From: Lingula anatina
Taxonomy: Eukaryota; Brachiopoda; Lingulata; Lingulida; Lingulidae
Assembly: GCF_001039355.2 (NCBI RefSeq)
Contig: NW_019775635.1
Location: 122,331-145,973, forward strand
Reading direction: 5' to 3'
DNA length: 23,643 nucleotides
In this document: positions 1-9,601 of the stretch, piece by piece
How the letters are laid out: every line of letters begins with the position of its first letter
How positions within the stretch are numbered: the first letter of the stretch is position 1
Made by a program: the position numbers and the translations under genes
The notes under the pieces: generated by a model
Told to the model about the DNA's origin: nothing
Database searches by the model: none
Seen by the model: only the letters and a program-made list of their open reading frames with translations

Positions 1-35
1 ATGTTAGAAACAAGAGGAGGCATGTCAGTTTTGGT

Positions 36-95
36 TAAGGTGATTGCACTCAGCAGGAGTCCCAACAGAGTTGGATGGATCTACGTAGACTGATA
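36..95 (+). mobile_element. Relic 3' half of the TAA-flanked palindromic MITE family
   Basis: The stretch running from TTAAGGTGATTGCA through CCCAACAGAGTTGG aligns by eye with the 3' half of the element at 16036-16290 (TTAAGCTGAATGCA ... CCCTCAGAGATGG) and with the fragment at 12373-12447. No 5' half is visible. The 31-codon open frame from base 1 runs through this relic and is not considered a gene. Confidence 0.4.
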
Positions 96-182
96 ATGGC
101 CGCATTCACATCGAGTTGAGCCATGGCTCTACAAAGCCACAACCTAAATATGACGGACGTACATGAAAGGAAAACCGCCGAA

Positions 183-314
183 TCTTTTAATAGTCTCTCC
201 GCCTCTCACATGCCTCCCCATGTGTCGTCCCAAATGAGGCAAGATTTAATGACTGTACCCCCGCAGGGACGACGCTTGGGAAGGCGTGTGAGAGGCGGAG
301 AGACTATTAAAAGA
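183..314. mobile_element. Compact palindromic MITE flanked by TTAA
   Basis: Bases 183-230 are the inverted complement of 267-314 with 4 mismatches in 48. The centre is only 36 bases. If the element starts at TAGTCTCTCCGCC (191) and ends at GGCGGAGAGACTA (306), it is flanked on both sides by TTAA (187-190, 307-310), the target duplication used by piggyBac- and Kolobok-type transposases. Symmetry continues 4 bases past the TTAA on each side, so the exact ends are uncertain. It is too small to encode a transposase, so it is non-autonomous. The 77-codon frame through it is a by-product. Confidence 0.75.
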
Positions 315-2208
315 ATATGCATTTATAATTCAAAATCAGGATGGGGAAAACCTTGATGTATAAAGGAGAAAAAACTGTCATTTTCCAGGAAAGTTGTTAT
401 ACATTATACATATTTGTTTCCAAAATTTTAAATGCCTTGCTTAAAAAACGAGTCATACCATTTTATTATCTTGAAAATTGCATCAATATTTTCTGAAGAC
501 TTTTTTTTAGATGTTTATCCATAAAAAAATCAAAATAAGGCAAATATCAAATGATGACTTAAGAAAAATGGAAGCATGTTTTTGTGACAAAAATATGTGA
601 TGTAATGTTTTTCCATCCCACCAACCCTGTGCATTCATCTCACTTGACCCGAAACCCTTGACACAAAATATTTTACTTTGTATGACTTTGAGAAGAGAGA
701 ACAATCACAATCTGCGTGACTGATAAAAGGTGTACACAAGTAAATAATGGTTAGCCAGATAATTTAGTTTCACTCTGGCATTCATGTGCTAAAAATAAAT
801 AGCAAGCCAGTGTATACCCATAGGATGTAGTGAATATAATCAATAAGATTTTTTTTTCTTTGGGGAGATATTTTCTATCTGTATGCCACTAATGAACATG
901 CACATACAATTCAGCCCTTTTATGATGACGTTCCAGTTATTTAAAGGAGAAAGTCTGTGACCTCAAAGTGCTTTGGAAGGGGGGGGGGCTTGTGTGAGGG
1001 ACATGGACACTTAATATTCTATTACTGTGTGCACATGGTGGATATGATTTATTTCGTTCTCTCTTCAAAAATAACTTTCCACAGCTGTTAACACAGAATT
1101 ACAGAGTTCCAGAGTTCTATGTAGTTTTGATATGTAGAACATGTAATTCTGTAGCCTGAGTGGTGAATATTGACATACATGCAAGTGTTTAAAGCCTTAC
1201 ACTGGGCAACATGAAAACAAGGTCAGGCAAAGATGGTACATGGTGACACTCGGTTTCTGTTTCGAATTCAGTTTGAAAACTTACATGTCATCATGTCTTA
1301 ACATCACGATATGGAAATTGCCGGGGGTCATTACATCAAGTGTTTACCATATAATTTGCCCTAAGCTTATCATAATTGCTAGTGCTAATTATGTACCAAG
1401 TGATATTATTGGCTTGTTAACTTTGTGACGCAGCGGATAAGGAAATAAGGGAGCAAATTACTGTACCTTGAAGTTATACGGGGCAGTTGTATGTTTGTTG
1501 TTATGAGAAGTAATTGTTTTTTTATTTCATGACATCTTTTCATTCTGTGATGAAAAAATAAACAAATATATACTTAGGCAGGTCAGTGACTGATAAAATC
1601 AACTGCACATTCCATTTTATTTATTATTGTTTTGATATAAGGGACATTACTAGTAATCATTAAATTTTGGCACATTTGACAGAGTCATATAGAGCTTTGA
1701 CCTAGGTTGGGTATTTAGGTTCTTATTTTAGCAGCACAAGTACTCAGTACTAGTAATTAGTGGCCCTGTGCAGTGGAAATAAACCATGCTAAGTAAGCCT
1801 TCTTGAGATCTTCCAATTTCCATTTCCTTGGGCGCCATTTTGACCATCTGATAATGCTCCTTTTCATATTACTTTTTTAACTGCTATAATTTTGAGAATA
1901 TAATAAAATATAATGACTGTTATCATTTATTCATGTATTCATTTATTATAATAAAGTCCTTTGAGTCCATGTGAAACAAAGTTGCATGTTGACAAATATG
2001 AGTTATAAATATGCTATGAATATTTATACTATGAATTTTATTTATGCAGCATAGAAAGCTTGGGCATACTAATTAATTTGCCTTTTGTGCATGATGAATC
2101 ATTAAATAACTGCCACCCATAGGCTAAAAGAAATACTATTCAGCTATTTCTTTCGTCTTCTGATCCTGATTATTTATTTGAAGCTGATCACTGGAGTGGT
2201 AAACAATG

Positions 2209-2239
<31 letters not shown>

Positions 2240-2588
2240 ACACACACACACTTTGCAGGGAATGGTGTGCCTGTCAACAACTGACAGTATACCTCATATT
2301 CATCTACAACTTTTAAATGGGTAAAGGAAAATCTGAAATGAAAATTCTAGTCTAGCAAAAAATTTTACCATCTCACACTCAGGGTTGCAATTCTACTTTT
2401 CTTTTGCCAACCGCTGAATTAAGGGATAATTTCCGATCCAGTGACTTATATCACTGATAGTGAAGTGGGAATACATTTGATCTTATCAGCTAATGTATGT
2501 GCACTACGTCACATGTACCACATCGTCCACACATACACACATATGGTCAGATATGGTGGCCCACTACAAAGCTTGCCATTTAATCTGC
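315..2588. other. Non-coding AT-rich stretch, no gene seen
   Basis: No exon with splice signals and recognisable protein similarity was found on either strand. It contains a G9-10 run near 970 and one CT/CA microsatellite (annotated separately). Short frames at 507-704 (-), 1240-1428 (+) and 2441-2623 (+) show no recognisable protein motif. Confidence 0.6.
2210..2251. repeat. (CT)n followed by (CA)n microsatellite
   Basis: About 12 CT units run directly into a short C run and about 7 CA units. Confidence 0.95.
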
Positions 2589-2591
2589 TAA

Positions 2592-2812
2592 GGCTTCGTT
2601 CACATGCAATGTCTATTTTCTAAATTCTATTTTCTATTTGCGCTATCTTATGATCACGGTCTGTACGCCCTGAATATCCCGCCGCGTAATTACTGGCAGC
2701 GCGAGCCAGTTACTATAAGCTTAGATCTAATAAACGGAAAGTTGGTATATTAGATCTTAGCTATAAGTTACTATAAGTAACTGGCTTGCGCTGCTTGCAT
2801 GTGAATGAAGCC
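2592..2812. mobile_element. TAA-flanked MITE, deleted and rearranged copy
   Basis: The element starts GGCTTCGTTCACATG and ends CATGTGAATGAAGCC, flanked by TAA at 2589-2591 and 2813-2815. It shares its 5' arm (TATTTTCTA..., CCTGAATATCCCG, CGTAATTACTGGC) with the 258-bp copies at 4517 and 7639. Its 3' arm keeps the ~18-base terminus and a GCGCAAGCCAGTTACT segment but lacks roughly 100 bases, and its centre has a different hairpin around AGATCTAATA/TATTAGATCT. The 3-bp TWA target duplication is typical of PIF/Harbinger-type elements; assignment to that superfamily is inference. Confidence 0.75.
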
Positions 2813-3541
2813 TAATAGACACTGAATAGATTCCCCGTGTGAAAGTATTCAAGTGGATCAGCCATATTTGACCCTTGGACTAGTAAGTTCACTGTTCTGA
2901 ATGAGGCCTTTGTACTAGTACATGTATCAAGGAGTGATGGTGGATCATCTTTCTGATGAATCTTATAGTTCAAGAGGAAAAAGCTGCAAGTGAAAAAATC
3001 CCTACAGTTATTATAAAATATCAGGATGTCGAGTCCCTTTTTTCCCTACTTTTATGATATATTCCTATTTTTTCCCTTTTGTTTTGTCCCAGAAATGATG
3101 TTCCATGTCATGTTATGATGTTTATCATATATGCTTTATTTTAATCTGTACAATTGGTGAATAAATTTTAATTTAAAAAAATCATATAATAAAACACCAA
3201 ATAAAATGTGGAAACCTCAGTTATATTGAACTGTTTATGAAGGTTTGGGAGAATTGGCCAAGATATTGACTAGCTTTTGACCTACTAGTGCATGTCCTAT
3301 TAAACTACAGTGCAGACATGTGTGATTATGTAAAAGCTTGATTCAAATGACTTGAAATTGCCTAACAGTTTGCCAATAATTGGCAGTGTGATACTTCTGG
3401 ATGGCATTTGGCATGGCTTAGTGGGAGAGGCCATTATATTAGTAGATTAATCAGGTGAAGACCCACACTAAGAATTCCATAAATTATTTCCATAACGGGA
3501 TGTCAGGTTTCGTTTATTTTTTTTTTTAGATATTCCATTTT

Positions 3542-3571
3542 TATGTACAGACACAGATGTGTCTGTACATA
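3542..3571. repeat. 30-base near-perfect palindrome
   Basis: TATGTACAGACACA is followed by GA and then by its exact reverse complement TGTGTCTGTACATA. Confidence 0.95.
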
Positions 3572-3587
3572 TAGCCATCATCTGCGT

Positions 3588-3622
3588 CTGTCGTCGCCGT
3601 CGCCGTCGTCGCCGTCGCCGTG
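3588..3622. repeat. (GTCGCC)n-like simple repeat
   Basis: Irregular units of GTC, GCC and GTCGCC form a CpG-rich patch in AT-rich DNA. It is absent from copy B. Confidence 0.85.
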
Positions 3623-3892
3623 CACTTTTACCAATAACACGATAAGTGGAAAACTATTTTTTTTTTTGGCTTGAAACTTACAGAACTGATGAATATTCAT
3701 AATACGCAGGTCAAGTTCGAAAATCAGCATGATCGGGTCATTTTTAGGGTAGTTATGNATTGACAGTATCCTATTTCCTGCGTTTTTATTTTCTGTTTTT
3801 TGTCTGTACATTTGACAGCTTTGCTGCCTTGTTATGTACTAGTACAGTCATGTAGTGAAAATTATTCTGTTTTTTTTTCTCTCTTTTTGTAG

Positions 3893-3904
3893 CATATATA
3901 TATA

Positions 3905-3935
<31 letters not shown>

Positions 3936-3959
3936 AGATATAGATAGATAGATAGATAA
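3893..3959. repeat. (TA)n, (GATATA)n, (GATA)n compound microsatellite
   Basis: About 13 TA units pass into GATATA and then GATA units. At the matching place in copy B there is only TA. The 64-codon minus-strand frame here is produced by the repeat. Confidence 0.95.
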
Positions 3960-4516
3960 TACATTTTATGGAAAACTGATAGGCCTATTGTCTTAAAAGT
4001 TACAGGAGTGATCAATAGTATTAAAATACAGGTCAAGTTCAAAAAATGGCCTGATCAGTCCAATTTTTATAAAAGTTATCCTGTGTTTTCATCTTTTTCA
4101 GCATATTTTTAAGTGAAATGCTAAATACCTCTCAACTGACGGAATTATAGAAAAAGTTACTGTAGGAGTCTGACCAAAAGTCATATTTGAAGATTTTGAG
4201 CATGGCATTCGATTTGATTTGCTTGTGCTGATTTGTTTTTGATATTATGATGAGAAGTTACACTTGGGTTTTCTTTCATCATTCTGAGTTTAGGGTCAAT
4301 TGGTGCATTTTCATGGGTGAAGCAGCCATTAGATGCCGAAACTAAAAAGTCTGTGTAATTCAGGAACTGTAAGAGCTATTGGTCTCTTGGTTGTTGAAAT
4401 TTATCAAGTTTGTCAAGTGCTGTCGTTTTTTGAGAGATTTCACCTTGTGAATAAGCTACAAAGACTTTAGTCTCTTTTCATATATATGCTATTTATTCCT
4501 GTACCAATCAAAATAA

Positions 4517-4774
4517 GGCTTCATTCACATGGATAGTCTATTTTCTAAAAATCTATTTTCTATTCGCGGTATCTTATGATCATGGTCTGTGCCCTGAATA
4601 TCCCGCGGCGTAATTACTGGCAACGCGAGCCAGTTACTTATACAAAGCTGTAATTAATTCTCGTGGAATAAGTAATTACGCCACGGGATATTCAGGGCAC
4701 AGACTGTGATCACAAGATATACCGCGAATAGAAAATAGATTTTTAGAAAATAGACTTTCCATGTGAACGAAGCC
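4517..4774. mobile_element. 258-bp palindromic MITE with TAA target duplication, copy in unit A
   Basis: The ends are GGCTTCATTCACATGG and CCATGTGAACGAAGCC, flanked by TAA (4514-4516, 4775-4777). The arms are about 110 bases long and nearly complementary: TATTTTCTA, ATTCGCGGTAT, TGTGCCCTGAATATCCCG and GGCGTAATTACT each recur inverted. There is no coding capacity. The diverged unit C at 9602-9852 has the same flanks without the element, confirming insertion at TAA. Confidence 0.92.
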
Positions 4775-5182
4775 TAAATGAACAATGCCATGTTCAGGGG
4801 CGGAAGGGAGGGGGTGTCATTTTGGAATAGCAGGGCTATTTAGCTGTCAATCAAAACTCCTGATGTAACTCAATGCTTGATATAAAAAGGTCTAAAATTT
4901 TACTTAACAACATATTGTGCACCATACTTTCATGATTTTGTTTTCCTTATTCATGCTCACAACAAGTTTTTTCATGCTTGCATAATTAGACTGTGGTTTA
5001 GGTTGTTAATTCGGGATTTTCTATCGCAAACCCATACAGCTTTGTATTGCTAATGGCAGTTGTTGTTTATGAAGCCTGAAAAAGTGATCCCAGCATAAAA
5101 ATCAGCAGTAGGGACAAAAATATTGTCTAGTGAAAAATCTGACTTAAAAGCCCAAATATGTCATGATGGTTACATCCCTTTA

Positions 5183-5377
5183 CTTCCCCGCACCGATAGT
5201 CCCCCATATTATTGCTTTCCCGCATCGATACTGAGGGGAAGTATTGGTTGGGGGGAGTATCGGTGCGGGGAAGTACTGGTGCGGGGATCTATCAATGTGG
5301 GTTCCGTTCATATCGACGTGCATAATACAAAAAATTTTTAAGGGGGATTATCAGTGCGGGAGAGTATCGGCATGACC
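5183..5377. repeat. GC-rich array of degenerate ~16-bp motif with inverted copies, unit A
   Basis: A motif close to GGGGAGTATCGGTGC recurs about six times on this strand and at least twice inverted. Bases 5186-5205 are the reverse complement of 5251-5270 with one mismatch in 20, giving a strong hairpin. The matching array in copy B is 8304-8505. Confidence 0.8.
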
Positions 5378-5577
5378 CCGTTATGATATGGTGTTGATGA
5401 CAGTTTACATTGTTTTGACTACATAAGTACAATGTATGTTATATGCTATAAAAGATGTGTTACAGGTACTGTATTGATGATATACGGAGTTAACTACTAG
5501 CATGTATTGATTGTTGTTGTTTGAAAGTTTCTTAGGTGAATGATTGTTGTTACACTAAATTATTTTATTTACTACAG

Positions 5578-5640
5578 GTTAGGATGTGTACTAGACCAGT
5601 ATGGCTTTAGGGATGATGGGAGGCCAACTTTCTTCCGAAT
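5578..5640 (+). other. Exon-like open segment in unit A
   Basis: A polypyrimidine/AG acceptor-like sequence (TTTATTTACTACAG) precedes an open frame reading GCVLDQYGFRDDGRPTFFR, which looks more protein-like than its surroundings. No GT donor follows closely, and AATAAA occurs about 30 bases later. The same segment is at 8704-8766 in copy B. I do not recognise a parent protein; it may be a captured exon or chance. Confidence 0.25.
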
Positions 5641-6006
5641 AATTACAATTTTTCTATACTTTTGCAATAAAATTCCAATATTTTTCCTGTTTTTAAATTA
5701 TTTTCCCCTTCTTTCAGAAGGTCCGTTATAGCTTTACACCCTGCAATATGAGCATATTCAGGAAGCTCTGTTATCTAAAAAAAAAAAGCAGACGTAAAAT
5801 CTACCCAGCACAAGGACATAAACATTAACACACATGATCCACCCACTGTAAAGCTCACAAACAGCTGGGGTTAATTAGTACAAAAATTCTGTTGTAAGAC
5901 TAATTTTTTCTTCAATCAGCAGCTTAATATTGAAATAATGTGAATAGCCCAACATTCCTTGATTAAGATGCTCTGTCAGACATTGGAATATTGGAGGTAA
6001 ATTATT

Positions 6007-6302
6007 NCTTAACCTTATATAATGTAGGTACTGCTCGCAGGGGCGCACTATTGTTCCTATCTCCCATTGAGAGTGTTATCGGCAATGATATCCTGATCGT
6101 ATCATTGTCTTGAATCAACTGACGCATTACCTTCATGTTTGAGCTGGACAACGCGGCCATATTTGGTGACGAACTTTTCAAAAATTATTGAGTACCTCAT
6201 TTTCAAGGTCGACGAAGTTTTCAAGGGGAAAAAAATTACCTCGGCGGAAAATCGTCTGCCGATGAAATTTTCAAGAACGACGAAATTTTCAAGACTTTAC
6301 CG
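6007..6302. other. Unique spacer between copies A and B, with GACGAA-TTTTCAA repeats
   Basis: This sequence is not part of the repeated unit. Four close variants of GACGAARTTTTCAAG start near 6168, 6211, 6261 and 6279, with a partial one near 6199. No gene is seen. The spacer begins at an ambiguous base (6007). Confidence 0.7.
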
Positions 6303-7027
6303 TAGTTAGTTCACTGTTCTGAATGAGGCCTTTGTACTAGTACATGTATCAAGGAATGATGCTGGATCATCTTTCTGATGAATCTTATAGTTCAAGAGGA
6401 AAAAGCCGCAAGTGAAAAAATCCCTACAGTTATTATAAAATATCAGGATGTCGAGTCTCTTTTTTCCCTACTTTTATGATATATTCCTATTTTTTTCCCT
6501 TTTGTTTTGTCCCAGAAATGATGTTCCATGTCATGTTATGATGTTTATCATATATGCTTTATTTTAATCTGTACAATTGGTGAATAAATTTTAATTTAAA
6601 AAAATCATATAATAAAACACCAAATAAAATGTGGAAACCTCAGTCGATATTGAACTGTTTATGAAGGTTTGGGAGAATTGGCCAAGATATTGACTAGCTT
6701 TTGACCTACTAGTGCATGTCCTATTAAACTACAGTGCAGACATGTGTGATTATGTAAAAGCTTGATTCAAATGACTTGAAATTGCCTAACAGTTTGCCAA
6801 TAATTGGCAGTGTGACACTTCTGGATGGCATTTGCCATGGCTTAGTGGGAGAGGCCATTATATTAGTAGATTAATCAGGTGGAGACCCACACTAAGAATT
6901 TCATAAATTATTTCCATAACGGGATGTCAGGTTTCGTTTATTTTTTTTTTTAGATATTCCATTTTTATATACTAGTACAGTCATGTAGTGAAAATTATTC
7001 TGTTTTTTTTTTCTCTCTCTTTTTGTA

Positions 7028-7029
<2 letters not shown>

Positions 7030-7081
<52 letters not shown>
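7030..7081. repeat. (TA)n microsatellite
   Basis: About 26 uninterrupted TA units occupy the site where copy A has a TA/GATA compound repeat. It generates a false 87-codon minus-strand frame. Confidence 0.97.
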
Positions 7082-7083
<2 letters not shown>

Positions 7084-7638
7084 CATTTTATGGAAAACTG
7101 ATAGGCCTATTGTCTTAAAAGTTACAGGAGTGATCAGTAGTATTAAAATACAGGTCAAGTTCAAAAAATGGCCTGATCAGTCCAATTTTTATAAAAGTTA
7201 TCCTGTGTTTTCATCTTTTTCAGCATATTTTTAAGTGAAATGCTAAATACCTCTCAACTGACGGAATTATGGAAAAAGTTACTGTAGGAGTCTGACCAAA
7301 AGTCATATTTGAAGATTTTGAGCATGGCATTCGATTTGATTTGCTTGTGCTGATTTGTTTTTGATATTATGATGAGAAGTTACACTTGGGTTTTCTTTCA
7401 TCATTCTGAGTTTAGGGTCAATTGGTGCATTTTCATGGGTGAAGCAGCCATTAGATGCCGAAACTAAAAAGTCTGTGTAATTCAGGAACTGTAAGAGCTA
7501 TTGGTCTCTTGGTTGTTGAAATTTATCAAGTTTGTCAAGTGCTGTCGTTTTTTGAGAGATTTCACCTTGTGAATAAGCTACAAAGACTTAAGTCTCTTTT
7601 CATATATATGCTATTTATTCCTGTACCAATCAAAATAA

Positions 7639-7896
7639 GGCTTCATTCACATGGAAAGTCTATTTTCTAAAAATCTATTTTCTATTCGCGGTATCTTATG
7701 ATCATGGTCTGTGCCCTGAATATCCCGCGGCGTAATTACTGGCAACGCGAGCCAGTTACTTATACAAAGCTGTAATTAATTCTCGTGGAATTAGTAATTA
7801 CGCCACGGGATATGCAGGGCACAGACTGTGATCACAAGATATACCGCGAATAGAAAATAGATTTTTAGAAAATAGACTTTCCATGTGAACGAAGCC
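7639..7896. mobile_element. 258-bp palindromic MITE with TAA target duplication, copy in unit B
   Basis: It has the same termini, length and internal structure as 4517-4774, flanked by TAA at 7636-7638 and 7897-7899. It lies at the same position in the repeat unit, so it was inserted before A and B separated. Confidence 0.92.
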
Positions 7897-8303
7897 TAAA
7901 TGAACAATGCCATGTTCAGGGGCGGAAGGGAGGGGGTGTCATTTTGGAATAGCAGGGCTATTTAGCTGTCAAACAAAACTCCTGATGTAACTCAATGCTT
8001 GATATAAAAAGGTCTAAAATTTTACTTAACAACATATTGTGCACCATACTTTCATGATTTTGTTTTCCTTATTCATGCTCACAACAAGTTTTTTCATGCT
8101 TGCATAATTAGACTGTGGTTTAGGTTGTTAATTCAGAATTTTCTATCGCAAACCCATACAGCTTTGTATTGCTAATGGCAGTTGTTGTTTATGAAGCCTG
8201 AAAAAGTGATCCCAGCATAAAAATCAGCAGTAGGGACAAAAATATTGTCTAGTGAAAAATCTGACTTAAAAGCCCAAATATGTCATGATGGTTACATCCC
8301 TTT

Positions 8304-8505
8304 ACTTCCCCGCACCGATAGTCCCCCACATCATTGCTTCCCCGCATCGATACTGAGGGGAAGTATCGGTTGGGGGGGGGGAGTATCGGTGCGGGGATGT
8401 ACCGGTGCGGGGATCTATCAATGTGGGTTCCGTTCATATCGATGTGCATAATACAAAAAATTTTTAAGGGGGATTATCAGTGCGGGGGAGTATCGGCATG
8501 ACCCC
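8304..8505. repeat. GC-rich array of degenerate ~16-bp motif with inverted copies, unit B
   Basis: This matches the array at 5183-5377. It differs by a longer G run near 8371 and a few substitutions, several of which bring units closer to the GAGTATCGGTGCGGGG form. It can fold into the same hairpin. Confidence 0.8.
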
Positions 8506-8703
8506 GTTATGATATGGTGTTGATGACAGTTTACATTGTTTTGGCTACATAAGTACAATGTATGTTATATGCTATAAAAGATGTGTTACAGGTACTGTAT
8601 TGATGATATACGGAGTTAACTACTAGCATGTATTGATTGTTGTTGTTTGAAAGTTTCTTAGGTGAATGATTGTTGTTACACTAAATTATTTTATTTACTA
8701 CAG

Positions 8704-8766
8704 GTTAGGATGTGTACTAGACCAGTATGGCTTTAGGGATGATGGGAGGCCAACTTTCTTCCGAAT
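8704..8766 (+). other. Exon-like open segment in unit B
   Basis: It is identical to the exon-like segment of copy A (5578-5640), including the preceding CAG acceptor-like site. Confidence 0.25.
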
Positions 8767-9016
8767 AATTACAATTTTTCTATACTTTTGCAATAAAATT
8801 CCAATATTTTTCCTGTTTTTAAATTATTTTCCCCTTTTTTTCAGAAGGTCCGTTATAGCTTTACACCCTGCAATATGAGCATATTCAGGAAGCTCTGTTA
8901 TCTAAAAAAAAAAAGCAGACGTAAAATCTACCCAGCACAAGGACATAAACATTAACACACATGATCCACCCACTGTAAAGCTCACAAACAGCTGGGGTTA
9001 ATTAGTACAAAAATTC

Positions 9017-9178
9017 TGTTGTAAGACTAATTTTTTCTTCAATCAGCAGCTTAATATTGAAATAATGTGAATAGCCCAACATTCCTTGATTAAGATGCTC
9101 TGTCAGACATTGGAATATTGGAGGTAAATTATTTCAATATTAAGCTTATGACTGAAGAAAAAAAATAGTCTTACAACA
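9017..9178. repeat. Imperfect palindrome at the end of copy B
   Basis: Bases 9017-9066 (TGTTGTAAGACTA ... TTGAAATAAT) are complementary to 9128-9178 (ATTATTTCAATATTAAG ... TAGTCTTACAACA) apart from a few mismatches, with a ~61-base loop. Copy A keeps the left arm (about 5890-5939) but stops 6 bases into the right arm. It could be a small MITE; no clear target duplication is seen. Confidence 0.8.
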
Positions 9179-9601
9179 TAACACAGCTGATGAAATTCTT
9201 TTATGATGAATTATTCTGTTGTGCTATAAAACCGAATATTGACAGCAAACTAGCCTCAAAGACTCCCCTCAATTCATGCATGCCTAAATAAAAATTTTGC
9301 ATCAAAACCACCTTCTTACAAGTACACATGTCAGAAGTTATTCCTGCTATTTATATAAGCAATTTGTGTAGGTGTTGATATGTCCGTTTAGTTCCTGTTT
9401 TGGTTTCCGATTTAGAGTTGTGATTCTGAGAACTGGCAACCTTTTATTTATTCTCCCATTGAGCAATCTCGCAGGTCACTGTCATTGTTTATTTATTAAC
9501 AAAACATTTGAATAGTGACATTGTATTTTGAACTGTAGTTGGGATTAAATTTGTAAAAATTTTTCACATTGAGTGTTAAATGTTTGCATTGGTAATCTTA
9601 T
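9179..9601. other. Non-coding stretch, nothing recognised
   Basis: AT-rich sequence without plausible exon, repeat or motif that I can support. Confidence 0.6.

Larger units (their letters stand above)
3541..3831. mobile_element. 291-bp segment unique to copy A, flanked by TTATGTAC
   Basis: Copy A has TTATGTAC at 3541-3548 and again at 3832-3839, where copy B has a single TTATATAC (6965-6972). The segment opens with a 30-base palindrome (3542-3571, arms TATGTACAGACACA, 2-base spacer), has a GTCGCC-type simple repeat at 3588-3622, and ends TGTCTGTACATTTGACAGC. It is either an insertion with an 8-bp target duplication or sequence deleted from B between short direct repeats. Its second half (from ~3647) resembles the sequence that follows at 3969-4090 (GGAAAACT..., CAGGTCAAGTTC), so it may be an old internal duplication. 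Confidence 0.6.
2881..6006. repeat. Direct repeat unit, copy A (3126 bp)
   Basis: Copy A begins TAGTAAGTTCACTGTTCTG and ends GGAGGTAAATTATT. It matches copy B (6303-9133) almost base for base; differences are scattered substitutions, microsatellite length, and a ~291-bp segment present only in A (3541-3831). No long open frame, terminal inverted repeat or LTR marks the unit ends, so it does not look like a simple transposon. It contains the MITE at 4517-4774, a GC-rich hairpin array at 5183-5377 and an exon-like segment at 5578. Two ambiguous bases lie in or at the edge of this copy (3758, 6007). It probably lies in a MyD88 intron if the first exon is upstream of the window. Confidence 0.93.
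6303..9133. repeat. Direct repeat unit, copy B (2831 bp)
   Basis: Copy B begins TAGTTAGTTCACTGTTCTG and matches copy A to A's last base. It lacks the 291-bp segment of A and has a pure TA microsatellite. Small differences (for example the G-run length in the GC-rich array) show that it is not a byte-for-byte repeat. Sequence continues past 9133 into the right arm of a palindrome that copy A lacks. Confidence 0.93.

Noticed and set aside
1426-1441. GTGACGCAGCGGATAA resembles the foldback TIR word GTGACACAGCGGATAA
   Set aside because: 15 of 16 bases match, but similarity does not extend on either side, so a relic cannot be supported.
3848-4042. Minus-strand 64-codon frame and its counterpart at 6901-7164
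   Set aside because: Generated by TA/GATA microsatellites (Tyr-Ile/Leu-Tyr runs); the shared N-terminal peptide only reflects the A/B duplication.
4360-4440. Minus-strand TKRPIALTVPELHRLF and loose similarity to the SWIM pseudogene region (TTGGTCTCTTG)
   Set aside because: Only about 30 bases resemble 19637-19670 and the frame is soon closed; it could be chance.
5123-5341. Frames across the GC-rich arrays (also 8245-8451 and minus 8249-8449)
   Set aside because: Open on both strands because of repeat composition; not preserved between copies A and B.
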